64,000 bases of DNA from Opisthorchis felineus (taxonomy: Eukaryota; Platyhelminthes; Trematoda; Opisthorchiida; Opisthorchiidae): NCBI GenBank assembly GCA_004794785.1, contig SJOL01006426.1, positions 261,156-325,155 on the forward strand. Reading direction: 5' to 3'. Under the pieces are notes generated by a model. The model was not told the origin of the DNA. It saw only the letters and a program-made list of their open reading frames with translations, and ran no database searches. Positions within the stretch are counted from its first letter, which is position 1; every line of letters begins with the position of its first letter. The position numbers were made by a program, and so were the translations under genes. Below are positions 11,694 through 25,560 of this stretch, one piece after another.

Positions 11694-13636
11694 AAGTGAT
11701 CTTGCTGTTTGATTCTCCTGCCCTAAATTTTGACGAAGCTCATAACCTAGTCACTTGGCCTGCCAAAGGTATAACGCTACCCAGCAATGCATCTGCTACC
11801 AACATTTTCCAAAAACAAATAAAATATATTTTAGAGTCTTTGTGAAGGTACCAAACCACTCATTACGGTCGTAAAGAAAATGTCCAATATTCCTTCAACC
11901 GTTCGAAAAACCTAAGCGATGCGTTACTCACGGACCTTGCAAATTCTTTGGGCATTCATTTTAGAATAAGGTTGTCGCTGCCCAGACAGACCAACTAAAG
12001 GAACTGGCATAAATTGGACTTTTCTATAAGTTGGCCTTCTCTGGTGACGAATTTAAAATTCAGGTACACTTCGAGGCATCTATCCAGTAATGCTTTATTG
12101 CATAATGTGGTCTCCATCTAAAGTGATCTGCCGACAGGAGAAAAATACACGTACTTTCAAAATGGGTAACCAGTGGATGTGACTGTTTGGGGCTTTCGAA
12201 TCCAAAGCCCATAGTTTTTTTGAAAGACGCGTAAAATTTGCACATGCCTTACACTGTAGTCCGTAAGGCAGCACTCTATTTGGCCCAGTGTTAAGCATAC
12301 AATGACGAAGGTATCTCACCTAATTCCAACTGTAGCTAAGCTTGCTAAGCCGCATTAGCGGCACGCATATCAGTTTATGAAAGCTCATATTGGGTCATTT
12401 TCCTTTTGCTGGATAGAGCTAGACCATTTGAGAGACACGGAGATGAACTAGGAAGATGGTCCCCCTAATATACATGTTTGCATGATCAAAATCTGACAAA
12501 ACCAATTTTCGGGTGGCCACGTGGAGTCTGACTGGTGTTAACATAATGGCGACTACTGGGTAGTCAAACCAATGTATACGCCAATTTCTTCACCATATTA
12601 TAAGACTGAATTCGTTCTGAGTCATGACAGCGATGCATTTCGAAAAGAAATCATGGGAGCTCTGGACTTCGACTAACTACTGCCGGTATCGTGGCTAAGT
12701 TAATGTACATTTGCGGACTAATGACAAGACTAACGTAAACGTTACACTGCTTTCCGTACACAAGTTTCAAAAGCAACCAGTCCATTTTCTATTTATTTGG
12801 ACAGCAATTTTCTGAATTCTTTCGGAAGGATATGTCTGTAACTTTACAATAGTCAGGACGAAAGTGAATAGTACAACCCCAAAGGGGTAAGCATGACATA
12901 AATTGCCTGCTGTCGGATTATTGGTCCAAGGCCATTTCGAATGAAACCGTCGAAAAACGTTCCAAACGGATATGGGACACGAAAGTCGCATAAACGGATG
13001 GAAAAGACATAATACCATGAAGAACACCAACATGTTACAGTATTAGACTGAATGGAAATGGAACAAATTATGCCTGATTTTGTATACTCTAGACATATTG
13101 TAACGTTTGAAACAAGCTGTCCAGTAGCTCACTGTTTCATTTTGCAACCTGAATGTGGCCGTGTGGGGAGAACGAATGGCAGATGTATATGAGGAGAGTG
13201 TCCTTCACCTGGATTGCGAAATTTCTGATCACAGCTGCCAAACAGGAGGCTGGAGTAACGAAAGAGACCATTCTTATTATGCCCTCCAACAAGGACAGTG
13301 GGTGTGATCAAATTTACCCGGTCATTGTTGGTAGAGAGTTAGCAATCCCCAATCGGAAAGTAGGCAAAAGTTTGTAAATGATTCCAAATAAGGAGTCCTG
13401 GTTGCCTGTGACTGTAATTTTGTTTTGGGGTACTTTCTGACGTTTTTGTTCCATTTGTCACAGAGATGGAACCAGGGTTGTTCGCTTCACCCCTGAGCTG
13501 TATCTAAACTTTATTTGAATGATCTCAGTTTATTGCATATCGTGCCATAGCATATTCATTGTGTGTTACAGTGTCTACAGTAAGTTCGAGCACATCGTGA
13601 CCTAGCAGTTCCGGTTTCCTCTGTGAAGTCCCATAC

Positions 13637-13745
13637 AGTATAATTATATTTATGATGATACATAATATCTAATATATATCTAATATATCTAATATTTAGC
13701 ATAGTATGCAGTATGTATAATACAATAATACAGTAAAGTACAGTA
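13637..13745. repeat. AT-rich degenerate tandem repeat
   Basis: The stretch is nearly all A and T. It includes three imperfect units of the form ATATCTAAT around 13665-13697, followed by ATACAATAATACAGTAAAGTA. It is simple-sequence DNA with no coding potential. Confidence 0.7.
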
Positions 13746-16700
13746 ATCTTATCCGAAGCGTTTTCTTCCACCTTGTATGGAGTATGGCGATTCTACGTCA
13801 GTGGGAACAACCACAATTGACCCGAATCGTTCTCACACACCAGGACCTCTTTCCTCAAACAGGACTTTGTCTTCGTGATCAGTACTCACCCATATTCAGG
13901 GAAAATTTACCATTCACTGCCGTCTTTATGAAACGATTAATGTGTCTTAATTCATCAAAGCGAATTGAGTGTGATCACCTAGGATTATCAGAGGCTAGGA
14001 CTGCCTATGAAATGGCAGGTAGTTTTCGGTATGCTTACTTCGTGAACTTGTACCAGCTTATAACGCTGGTACTTCGTTGGTACTGTTATCACATTACAAT
14101 ATTAACAAATGAGAAACCGATCTCTGCTGGATAAGAGCCATGCGGTAGAGCTGAGTCAGATATGTCTTTACAAAACGTGCCAAATATAAGGCAGCTGAAA
14201 GCCACTTGACGGGCATCGACCGGTGTCGCTCTTTTTGAGTTTTACTGGGTAGGCACATTCTCCGAGCTTGTTATACCTGAAGACCAACTTGGACGAAACC
14301 GAAGAGATACACTCATTTAGAAACCACCTTGTTGGTAATAAAAGACTCATCTGAAACCCCTGTTAATGACGGACCGCTCCAAATGAAAGTGCTTCAAAAA
14401 GGCCACTTTACACTTCAGTTGGAATGACGATGGTGATCGCTTTTGATAGGAGCTACTATCAAGAGTGCGCATATCTGTGTGGCGGCGTGGTCATTCTGTT
14501 GATATGAACATGGAGTCCCCTGGGTCGCGATGTTACTAGTTGGATTCAGAGACAAATGGCGATGGAGTGACAGCTTGATCAGACTACAGCAGAACGACCA
14601 CTTGTAGAATCCAGGGGTGACAAAATATGGGGGCACCATTACAGTGAGTTACGAGATAGAGGAGATGTGTTGTATCCTGAACGGCGTTGGCTAATATTCC
14701 AGCCAAACGTTTTGTGGCCGGAGGCTACTTCTGTCATGTTAACCAAAACAGAGCAGAATTTGTATATCAGTGCCAAATAAAAATATGTAGTATCCTCTAG
14801 GATGGCTTTGATGTATCGGATTAGATACCAGCCTTCTGTTCCTAACATGATTTTCGATGGTTGACGTCCATATCATACCCTCAATGTTTGTTGTACAGAT
14901 CAGTTAAACGAAAAATTTCTCCCGATTTTTTGAAAGTTAAATCCAGCTTTCATTTTGTACGATATTTCCGCACTGAATTGGAGTACTTATTGGTCGAAGA
15001 TGCAGTACTTCAATCTCCATGCAAAGAGTTTGCGTTGATTCACTGAATGTTGATTAAGAAGGAAGATTATTCAATTTCGGCTTTGGTTGGGCCGTGATTA
15101 TCCAGAGCGTTCACGATACACAACAAGTTTTAAAGCTGTTATATGGCGCTGAACAGGCCAGCATGTCTGTCACGGCAGCGGTAGCCTCATTTGCTGTTTT
15201 ATGACAATTCCCTCCCTTTTTCTCACCATTATCACTTTTCAACCTATAGGTAATTCCCTCGGGACAGTTCACTCGAACCGCATTATGTTACCGCAATATT
15301 CAGAAAAGTGGTGCACATTCGTTCATATTATATCTACTTTAGCTCCGCATTTTCAGAAGTAATGAAATTCATCGTTTATATAGATAAATTTACATCAATA
15401 CTGTCAGTGCGCTTAAACCACACAAATATCCGGCTTATTCCCCCTTAAGTTACTAATAATATCGACAAAAGTCAGTTAATAATTCATCGGGCCAGCGATC
15501 GACCTTGAGTTTTTCATAAATACACCGTTCGTGAACTCTTAAAAGACACTTTCTATGATCCGGATAGGATCAATATGATCTTCCCATAAAACGGTGAAAA
15601 ACAACATTACACCAAATGAAATACTTGTTGATGAGAATCCTCAAACAAGGGAGATTCTATTTGAGCGCTGGCTAACAAATTGAGACGGAAATATCCAACC
15701 TGTTCACTTTTACATCTGCTCTCCTTCAACACTTGGGGCAACGTCTATGATATAAATTAGTTTAGCGTGCTAGCGGTTATCACTTCTGAACAAGGCATGT
15801 AGTCAGTCGGCGAAGTACGTTCGTTTGCAAGTTGCTTCAATGTTAATGAGTGACCCAGATAAGCCTCCCAATTTAGATAATATTTAGCCGAATTTGGTGT
15901 ACAAAGACCGCCTGATTTTGACGTGATATTCAACATATTGCAGTAAATTCTCTTCAGGCAGCATATCACCTCTGACGTAGAGGTAGTGAGCATTTTGGCA
16001 GTCCATTAGTCTCGGCTTTCTTAGGACTCATTAGGTTGATGCAGTGCCTAGATTTTCGACGAGCGCTTAAACTTCATTTGTCACTTAGCATGGTCTTTGT
16101 CATTCATTTTCAACTGACCACTTATTGTCCATCTAGTGTTTTACTACCTGTAATACAAAGGAGCATGCAGGTCTCGAATGTATGTGAAAATTCCTACTTT
16201 CTAACCACGAAAGACAATCACACAAATGAAGGGACAAAAACGGCAGCTTTATAGATGGACGATTAAACGGATAATAAAGACTCAACAAAAAGAAAAACAA
16301 AGTCAGATGCTAGGAAATTTCAAAACGTTAGCCTTGAGCACGCATACCTATTAATTTACAGAAAGCCAAGAGAGAAGGTGTTACATCGTATTCCGTACCA
16401 GAATTCTAAGCGTGAATTAACTGTAACTTGATATCAATGAACGAGTAATATTTCGGATGGTCCTGATGATGTCAAGATTTATGAAACAATCTACGATTTT
16501 GCAGTTAAGAGCCATCTGCCGGGTGGTCACCTGTTGCTCGCAAAGTACTTTTTCAAGGAAAATAGCGTGGCATTCCTCTTTTAAGAAAATGTGGGGCAAC
16601 GGAAATCTCGTAACAGCACATTCTTGCGAAGCCATAAAACTTCTCCTACACCATTCTACTTCGCTTGCAGGACAAATCTCTGCCAAAAATTCTTAAATCT

Positions 16701-16754
16701 CCCAACACTACCAGCAATCTATGGGTAGGTCAGAAGATGTATAAAATTCATCCG

Positions 16755-16975
16755 ATGAATGAACCTTCTAGCTGAGAAGTAGTTGCTGGAGGAGACAGTT
16801 AACCACATGATGTGGATCCTGTGACTGAAGTATGGGCTGCGCTATATCCTAAGTGCGAGTTAATCACACTACTAATCAGCTGTCCTTGGGCGAACAGTTA
16901 GATGTTTAGACTACTTCTTTGCTTTCCAGCACAGATGGGCTTTACTCACAGGACGAAATCACCATTAGACTTCCA
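16755..16975 (+). repeat. SINE-like dispersed repeat, copy 5
   Basis: Plus orientation. The landmarks are ATGTGGATCCTGTGACTGAAG, GCTATATCCTAAGTGCGAG, TAATCACACTACTAATCAGC and TTGGGCGAACAGTTAG (A-box position). The B-box part is largely lost. The 3' end carries ACAGGACGAAATC (16948-16960), shared with the copies at 3.0 and 22.9 kb. Confidence 0.65.
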
Positions 16976-19900
16976 CTATTTATACTTTTGATCTACCACT
17001 TCGAGGCCCTGATGTAACATTTATATTGGAAGTTTGTACTTTTCAGGTAACGTCATCCAGGTCGCATTTGGACAGGTTGAGTGGACTTTCTGAAAAAAAG
17101 TATGCAGTATTCTATTGCAAAACACATTCATAAGCACGGACTTTCCTGGGTTCAGTGTTAATATTATTCAAGCATACTAAATTGACTGCAGTAGGCAACG
17201 GAGTGCAGGCGGCGACGGAGAAGTATAAAAAACATTCGGTGTTATTCAACCTGAAGATTATAGATCACTTTCAACTAAAGGCCGAACTTCTTATCCACGT
17301 ATCCTGTCAATAACCAGTTCACTGATAATCAGCTCGGATTCTCTGCTTATCCAGATGCCAACAATCAGATTCTCTAAAGTCCGGAGCATCTGATTTGCAG
17401 ATGGGTGTGAAATCTACGTCAACGTAAGTGTCAGCGTCAATCGGCAAGGCTGAATCGTGTCAATTTTGATGAATATCCCTTCATATAAGACATCTCGCAT
17501 ATCCGTATTTTTTGCATCCTTTTATATGTTCCCGTGCAGAAGTAGCAATCTGTTCCGAACGCATGCACAGATGTTTAAGATCAGATCAAAGATGGAAATA
17601 ACACCCACGATATTTACAACTAGAAAATAATATGAAACAAATTGAAATTGAATAGGACACCTCCAAGCGCTATGAGATTACCAAACAGTTATCCACGATG
17701 ATGATGAGGGTGAAATTCGAGTTAAGGACCTTGATTCTGAGTGACCGAACTAATCTCATCAGGGTAGAAAGAGTAACCAATAACTGTGGTGGGGCTACAG
17801 ATTGCTTTTCGGTTCTAGCAATTTTTAACTCTCAGAAGAACAATGAAGCAGTTTGAAGGGTTTGAAGGTCACCCCGGTCCCACGTAGTGAACAGTAGGAC
17901 GTTAAAAAACCATAAATTCTACCTTCTGTTTTTCTAATAAGTCTGGCTACCCTCGTAAACCAAGTGTTTCTGGTAAGCAGAATGCTCAGTAAATTTTTCA
18001 ACGATGAAGGGAGTTGTTGAATACAGATAATTAGCAATAAAGACCGGCGGAAGGACTCGTGTGAGCATACGAAAACCAAAATACTTGATGCTACCTGATG
18101 GAAAAATGTGGAGAAGAACTCCCCACGCCCTTTTCGTCAACATCAACGTCATATGTGAAAGCAGTCTGACAAACTATCAAATATATTTCTAGATTGTACG
18201 ACAATCAAAGTAGTCTGGCAGTCTCGTGTGTCCCAGGTAGGAGTGTAAATTTTCTATAGAGCGTTTCCCCCGATTTCTTGCAAAATGACTTAACTTATCA
18301 TTTCGGAAAAACCTGGTATCTACTGGCAATGTAAAAGTTAGCATGACATGGAAGTTCGACGTTCCTTGGGGAGCGCGCACACTTGGGACCGGCACCGTCG
18401 CTGTCCTATTAGCTCCGTTCCCTTTTGGGAGACAAAAATACTGAGTCCTAGTTTTATAACATGTTCCCCTTAGAAACGCCCAATGCGTGAAATAAAAGAA
18501 TAACTTCTGCTCTGCTGACAGAAAAATTCTGGCCTCCAATGAATCGGTCGTTAGGCTTAACACATTCAATATCAGTTGCTTGTGAACGCCTTTGGGCAAG
18601 ATACTGGGTTTGATGAACAGAAAAGTCGATGTAGTTGTACCCAGTCAATTGTGATTCCCAAGATATACTGCCCTCAATATTCCAGCTCTGCACAATCTTC
18701 TGTTTCTTCCTCGTTCAATGCGTAACAGTTCACGTACAGGTTTGTTGAAATTATTCCAGAGCTAACCGAAACTTCTCTGTAGTCCTGCAGAAGAAAAAAA
18801 CATATCATGGGTACTCTTCCTTTTTACTTGTAATTGTGGTAATTTACTTAGAGGAAAGACGCATATTTCAGAGCAACTTCATGCGGTTTTCATCAGACTA
18901 CATCGAAGCCCGCTTGAACCACACTTCATTCCAGGTTACTAAGTAGCGTGCACACCAGTTGTGATAGCTTGTGAAGCAAACTAATGTTGCCGATTTATCT
19001 CAATTTCGTTGCATATAAAGGCATCTAAAAATACTGTTTTCATGGATTAATTCAGCAGTTAACTCTTGCATACCCTGTACAGACTGAATTCTTGAACTAG
19101 TCCGATCTTGCATTCGTATGGTTTCTCAGGTGGGCTGTTTCATCGTCTCAACTCTTTCGCATTAGGTGACAGAACATCCCCCCAGGAAACCCATTCATCC
19201 TGGCTTAAAAAGATGCCATATTTCTGGAGGCATCTGTTTCTTGTGTAAATAATAATAAAATCGTCATAAGTTCATTACACCCTAGTCTTGAAAACACTTA
19301 TTGACTGTCACTATATGGGGCAGGGGCAGCATTATAATATGGGTCCATCGAGTTGCCATTTGTTTGCCGTTTCCATTTTCATTGGGTCAAACTCACGCAT
19401 TTATCCGAAGACGACAACAACATACGGGACTTTGGTATGGGACATTTTGCGGCCAACCAGTTAGTCAGCATTAATATTTTCCCCTTTACTACTTCTTTCA
19501 CGACCGACTTGTGAAAGCGACTCCACTTATTCCTGCTCTGAAGTACTAATATCTCTTGTGGGGTGTGGTCAATGTTTGCATTTGTTATTCTACTTTGACT
19601 GCGTTTATCTTCCTCTAATGTTCATCGTGCATCTACTCTATATATGTTTACAAACAAACACTTGTGTTGCCAGCGTGTTCGCTGTCTTCAGGCCGAAAAG
19701 GATTCTACAGTTTGTTTATGCACTTCAATAGCAACTGACAATAAAATTAGTTTGAAAATCACAAAGGAAGATTTGCACATCCCACTGTCTGAAACTTCGC
19801 ATAAACAACAACAAAGTCCGCTTGAAACACACGTACACAAAAGTTATTGCAATTGAGGTACAACAAATTCAACAGAGAAAGCCTAGTATTCGGTGAGCTA

Positions 19901-21827
19901 ACTGTTAACTAATGTAAAAGGGCCAATGGTTGCAAACAAAGCAATCCTTGAGGTCTGTCACAATATAAACAAATGAATCAGTTGTTTCTTTAAGTGAATT
20001 TGCTCAACCTAAATGTGTCTTCAGAATACTAAGCGGTTCCTAGTCATGAAGTTGGCGAAACCAGTTTCTCAGTTTTTGCGCCTTGTTTTCCGATCGACTG
20101 CTCGTAGGACCGACACCAGTAATAATCCAGATCATGGCAAGAAACTATAAAAATCTGTGGCGTAACAGTCTAAAATGCATGCCTAGTCAGCTTATAACAC
20201 TGCATCAGACATTGTGGAAGTAGTCTCTTCCTTTGACGTTTTATGGCAAGCTCGAATAATTTGACGTGGAGTTTGTTGAAGTTTGGTATAAAATTTACTT
20301 GGCTTTGCAAAGGCTATTTAGCCAAAACTGGGAGTACAGCAAAGCAAAAGGTCAATGATGGGACGCTGATGCCAGATTTAGGAGATTTTCACTAATGTGG
20401 TTCGAAACTTTATCTATTGGGGGTTTGTTTTAGTTTATTAGTCAGACAAGTGTACATGTCGGTCTAAGTAAAGTACCATTGGGGGGAAGTGCACGTGTAC
20501 TAGCCTAGTCGAGGAAGGCTCGAGCGCTACTATACGCCAATTCAACCTCATCAGTCAGTCCACTTCCAATCTGCCGATGTGTACACATAAGTAGTTTCAG
20601 TAGTAACTGGTCCACGATTATTTGGTAAAGAGATAGACTAAATGCCTTGTTAGCAAGATTACTCCTGGATCGATGTCGCTGAAATTTTTTCCCCCATTCT
20701 ACCTCACGTTTCCGAAACATACATGTCGCCTACACCCAAGTAATAGTATAACAGAATACATTAGTCAGGCCACTCAGACGACAAATAGTGAGCATTTCTT
20801 TTGGTAGTTCATTTGATGTATATTATAGCCCCTCACATCGTTATCACTCACCTTATCACTCAAACACATCACACACCAGGACAACGCATTTTTTAGACTT
20901 CGGTAAGCCACTACTTAGTGAAAATCTGGCTGATCAGACCAGCCAACAATAAATTAAGAAACTATTTATCTATCATCCTGCCTTGCCAATGACACCGAGT
21001 AAACCTGCGGACAAATCCTGGCGCCATAGGTAGGATTGAAACTGTTTGTAAACCTACATTACTTCTGCCCAGAATCACGGAGTAACGGGTGGGGATAATC
21101 TGAGATAGTGAAACTTTTCAGTGAAAAACGAGCTGGAGTAGATTTTTAGACCTTCGAAACTGGACCAAGATATGTTTCCAGAACACCTCAAATCATAGAC
21201 TGACATTCTGCATCTTCAGGCAGGCAGTCAGACAGTTTTTAATTAGACGTATTCCTAACCTGCATATATGGGACAAAAGCATCGCACAATGGTTCAAGGT
21301 TTTTAAAATGGTCGGAAAGACCTGATTATATTTTGAAGAAGAGGAAACCTGAATGTGTGGCGAAAAGCTAAAGGTTAATGCGAGTAGGAAGAATTGAAAC
21401 CGGAATGTAACCTGTTATCATATTACACGTAACCTGAGTGAGTCCCGCTGTTAGAAGTGGTACTATTCCATTTTGAATAAATGTATGCGCCTTTGGCCTA
21501 CTTGTTTCAGTGAAGGTAGCGATCAGGAATCAGGTGCCGATGCCCTTCGTAATGGGCATCTGTTGTAGAAAGTTTGTAATTCCTTTAAAGCATTACAGAA
21601 AGACGAAAGTAATGCTGATAGTGACAGGAATTAAAGGAAACCGGACACAATTCTGTGCTGGCACACCTGGTGTTGAACGTAATGCAACAATGCTCAGACA
21701 TATTGTTTTCCCTAGTCCATGTCCTATATAGGTAGGTGGATTGCAGGTTGCTGTAAGCTTCTAAAGGATCCTTTGACAATCAATCTTTGGCAGAAACCTC
21801 GTGAGTAGTTTCCATTATGGAAATATG
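16976..21827. other. Long interval without a supported gene
   Basis: The longest ORF in the window is here: 136 codons on minus at 18189-18599. It overlaps another minus frame (18454-18693) that reads equally well, and neither shows a recognisable domain. They could be remnants of a mobile element. A plus frame at 21510-21731 begins right after a TTGTTTCAG acceptor-like site but ends in a stop just before GTAGGT. Nothing else is identified. Confidence 0.4.
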
Positions 21828-21960
21828 CTGCGATATATCAAATATCCTACCAACTGAAACATGAGGGGGTTTTTACGCAGCACGTTCAGTTGAAGAACAT
21901 TATACACGAGAGATTCAGCTGAGACTCCCATGAAAACCTAATTGATATGCAAATAAGTGT
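21828..21960 (-). repeat. Dispersed repeat B, short fragment
   Basis: Around 21835-21865 the sequence ATATCCTACCAACTGAAACATGAG resembles the segments at 29105-29135 and 51005-51030. Only this short block is clearly shared. The rest of the interval is included because of weaker similarity (CAGCTGAGACTCCCA). Confidence 0.4.
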
Positions 21961-22384
21961 ATTTGTGGGAATTCTTCAGGTTATCGTACAAAAGCAGAAA
22001 AATAGAAGGATCCGCAAATTTTTAAGCTCGTATTTTTGTTTCCAGAAAGAAATGGCTTAAACACGACAGTCGGGGATCAGAAGGAATCAGAAGGAATAAT
22101 AATGTGCAGTTATACTCTACTGTTATGGAACGACGAATATTTTAGTAAAAAGTCTTAAGGCTGACTACTCGGTATGAGCCTACCAAAACGGTTTGCATTT
22201 CCGACAGCCCCACACCTTAACTCATACATTCACTTAGAAACTACTGTAAAGAAAGCCACTCACACTGACTAACAGGCAAAGCTTGTAATGGTATCAGTTA
22301 GGTGTACAGATATTCGTCCTGGATTACACTATCAGCATATAGATGGTTTTAAACAATTCCTCGTTTTCAATAGAGTTTTCACCC

Positions 22385-22630
22385 TGTCAGTAAAGCCAAT
22401 CTTTGCTGGAATGCCGAGAGGCACTGTGTAGCTGACCCATTCTTGTTGGGAATCATCAAGAGTGTGCATCTCAAGAAACTCAGAGTTTTGTACTCCTTGT
22501 GTTCCGGCCACTGGTTTGACACTACCGTTTAGCCACAAGTGGCTGATCAGCAGGGTGACTAGCCCTCATTTAGACAGGACATAGCACCATCCATCCTTCA
22601 ATCACAAAAAACACGTCAGGTGATGACCTA
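22385..22630 (-). repeat. SINE-like dispersed repeat, copy 6
   Basis: Minus orientation, near full length. On the plus strand it reads AAGCCAATCTTTGCTGGAAT, AGGCACTGTGTAGCTGACCC, GGAATCATCAAGAGTGTGCA, TTAGCCACAAGTGGCTGATCA and CATCCATCCTTCAATCACA, in that order. These are the complements of the landmarks seen in the other copies. Confidence 0.7.
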
Positions 22631-22714
22631 TTGATAATTCCATCATCATCAATCTATAAGTTGCTTGGATGAAAAATGATTTCACATGATGACTGGGGCT
22701 TTCTTTTCAGAAGT

Positions 22715-22900
22715 CGTCAATCGAGAAGCCAGTTAGGTTTTCAAACTACTGGCAGGAATGTCGCGACCTCGAGATTCCTTACTGGAGTTTCGTGAGAAGC
22801 GTACTGCTTTGATTCCCGATAATGATGAAACAGCCTTACAACGCTTCTCGACTTTTCAATTTAGGTTGTGTTCTTTGACAGGACGAAATCTCAGTTAAAA
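22715..22900 (+). repeat. SINE-like dispersed repeat, copy 7
   Basis: Plus orientation, lacking the 5' section. The order is AAGCCAGTTAGG (A-box position), CAAACTACTGGCAGGAATGT, CGACCTCGAGATTCC (B-box position), GGAGTTTCGTGAGAAGCGTA, TGATGAAACAGCCTTACAAC and ACAGGACGAAATC (22878-22890). It faces away from copy 6, with the 5' sides adjacent. Confidence 0.7.
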
Positions 22901-24106
22901 GCTACCCAATATCCTTATATCACTATCAGTTCTTCGTTTGACTTTGCTGAGTTGCAAATTGTCGTTGTTTCGTTTTGATCTACGCTGAAAGAAATATCAA
23001 TATCATTTGTCTCGGTGGATAGCGAATGGAACCAATACCACGTGATCGGATACTTCGGAAACAGGGCATTGCACAAAAAATGCTGAAGGAAATGTTACGT
23101 TCTAATTTTCAGCATTGAATGCATGCATACATCCTGAAAAATTTACCTAGAGAGTTGATGGGAATTGCGGGAAAGCATGAAAATCCTAGCACTGTGGATT
23201 GTTAATTTTTGCCGGAACACTGTTGTTTGGCAAGTAGGTCATAAGTCATCGCGATGAATTTTCAACTAATATTAACATACTGTTTTCTTCTGTTTTGTTC
23301 TGCATGAAAAATCCTGTACAGTGAGCTTGAGTAGGATTAAGCAGATAGGGAAGTAAGATAAACACACAACCACACTGAGAACTTACAGTCTGCACACAAG
23401 CTATGAAGGCAACTTTGAATCTCATTATTTTCGGTGTGAACTTATTCAAACAAATCCTTGATTTTAAGCAAATAAACCATTCTGAGTGTGCGATTTTGAA
23501 AAATATAACCATTTTGATGTGTTTGTTTACTCATTATTGAGAAAACATCACAAACTCAGACCGTTTTTACAAAAGTTTTGCAGAAAACTAGAAAGCTTTT
23601 TCCATTAGGAAACCATAGCTCAGTAGTTATGACCATATTGAAAATGACCTTAACTTCGTCTGATGTTGTTCATAAACACCAAGCTTACGGTGAGAAAATG
23701 TAAAAAGGCCCAATGGTCAGGGCATTTTTCTCTAGCATTTTGCCAAACCATTTGAATGAGATGAGAATACCTCGCAGTGTATTATCTAGAAGTCCGTACC
23801 AGAAATACGGCACTGCATCAGACGATGAAATCCGTGGACTTCTCTCTCAAGGTACATAGACTCGTTTGCTGTTTAACTGCTCGTGTATTCCACGTCAGCA
23901 ATTCGAATAACCAAGCTGTACAGTAAAGTCTATGCCATCAGGTTACATCCATCATACATGACTAATCAACCTCAGCGCAAAACGGCTTCGTTGGTAATTT
24001 AGGTGTCAGACTTGTCCAGCAAACCCTTCAGAAAAGCAATATGCTTAGACTGATAGACACTTGATTATTTCGTAATAACATTCAAAATGTACCAACTTGT
24101 GCTGAG

Positions 24107-24690
24107 TTAGAGAGCGGAACAATCCGGTGTAAAAATATCAGGCGTTCGGCAGCAGGAAGAGATGTGTGGCGTAGGAAAGACGTTTAAATAAATCATAACA
24201 CTGCTTTCTGGGCTGACGATACCAGAATGGCACTTCATTTGCGAATAAGCATAACCATGTACAAATAATGAAGAGGGTATAAGCGGAATATTGAATTCTG
24301 TGTGAATTATAAGCCCCAAAGCTGAACCTTTTGGGAGAAGAAAGGCAGATGGCATGAGATTACCTGTCCGCAACTTTTGTTACATAATAGAAACCGACTC
24401 TGTGATAGGTAGTAGTGTGAATCGTACCAGTCGTGGTCGGTTCAGAGGTACTAGGCATATGATAGTGAAACCTTGCTCTTTGTCGATGACGTGACTGGTT
24501 TCGGTCAAATGTGATGCAGTTGCACTTGAACCTGGTTTCTTCCAACTACCACTCTGAGACAGGGGATTGTGTCCTCGCATTCCGTCTGACAAATACTTTG
24601 TCGTACGACCAACGTATGGTGCTCGGAATGAGCAACTTAATTTTCCATTCTGTTCTGGTCCGACAGTCACCTTCATAATCTTCTATGGAT
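24107..24690 (-). mobile_element. Penelope-like element (PLE) fragment with GIY-YIG domain, internally deleted
   Basis: PLEs encode a reverse transcriptase fused to a C-terminal GIY-YIG endonuclease. The minus frame from 24676 reads VTVGPEQNGKL, then at once SCSFRAPYVGRTTKYLSDG, and later SSATASHLTETSHVIDKEQG and PLNRPRLVRF. The YVG-RTT-L pattern (near 24608-24616) and the distal A-x-HL-x-T-x-H segment are those of PLE GIY-YIG domains. PEQNG belongs just before the (L/F)PFLDV-type motif that follows the RT core, which in the opposite copy lies about 480 bases before the GIY-YIG start. The linker is therefore deleted here. A stop follows SVSIM near 24380. A further frame to 24107 may be the 3' tail of the element or flanking DNA. 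The copy is dead. Confidence 0.8.
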
Positions 24691-25560
24691 AGCATTGACC
24701 ATAGGTTTCAGTCCACACGAACATTAACGTTACTATCCAACCAGAACAGAATGGACAGTTTATTTTCTTCGATGTCAGTACTAAAAAGAAGACTGACGGG
24801 GTCATAGAGTGCAAAGTCCACAGAATGCAAACGTGGGAATGTCAGTACATTCACTTTGATAGCAACAGAAGCGTAACCTAGTTAGATGCCTGACCGAGAG
24901 AGCAATGTAGATGTGCACCTCCGACTGCTTACAAGAGGAACTAAAGTTCTTGGGACACAGTCCTGCAGAACGGACATCCTGAGCGCTTCGTACTCAAGAC
25001 TATGGAATCCGTTAAGCCCAAACTTAAACAGTGTTCTGTTGGCAAGAAGCCCGTCTACATGAGGCTCCCATCCAAACGTGACTCGGTTGCCAAACTAATT
25101 ACCAGAAGGCTTATAAACTCTCTTGATTCGACATACGTGGCTGCTAATCTGTGTTTGAACTTCAATTCCAGCCCTACTATTAGTTTCCGTTCAAAGGACA
25201 AATTGCCACGTTCTACCACCAGCTTTTATGTGTACTCATTTGTACGCTCGTGCCGAGCACCACACATTGGTTGTACGACAAGGCATTTGTCGAACAGAAT
25301 GCGAGGACAATCCTCTGTCCAAGAGTGGTAGCTGGAGGAAACCAGGTTCAAGTGCAATTGCATCACATTTGGCCGAAACCAGTCACGTCATCGACAAAGA
25401 GCAAGGCTTCACTATCATATGCCGAGTACCTCTGAACCGACCACGACTGGTGCGATCCGGACTACTGTTGATCGCGAAGGCTGGAGCCATAACTTTGCTT
25501 CCAGGAGAAACTTGTGCGATATCTGAACTTGAACTAACCTGCTAATAATAGAAATCCTTG
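24680..25560 (+). mobile_element. Penelope-like element fragment: RT C-terminus, linker and GIY-YIG
   Basis: The plus strand reads INVTIQPEQNGQFIFFDV (FFDV at 24765-24776), then KKTDGVIECKVHRMQTWECQ, the usual strand after the RT core. After stops and frame changes near 24880-24990 it continues LQNGHPERFVLK, KPVYMRLPSKRD, SKDKLPRSTTSFYVYSF and CRAPHIGCTTRHLSNRMRG, which is the degenerate GIY-YIG start (IGC in place of VGR). A frameshift near 25310 leads to SSAIASHLAETSHVID and PLNRPRLVRS. This is the order expected for a PLE C-terminal half of about 280 residues. At least two in-frame stops and two frameshifts make it inactive. It starts within a few tens of bases of the minus-strand copy, so the two are head to head. 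Confidence 0.85.

Larger units (their letters stand above)
9216..16754. other. Long interval without a supported gene
   Basis: The stretch contains microsatellites and a hairpin that are listed separately. ORFs such as 13784-14134 (+, 116 codons) and 12767-13033 (-) have no recognisable domain. The remainder looks like non-coding DNA. Confidence 0.45.

Noticed and set aside
18189..18599. Longest ORF in the window (136 codons, minus)
   Set aside because: No domain is recognised and another minus frame overlaps it with equal quality. Length alone is not convincing in DNA of this composition.
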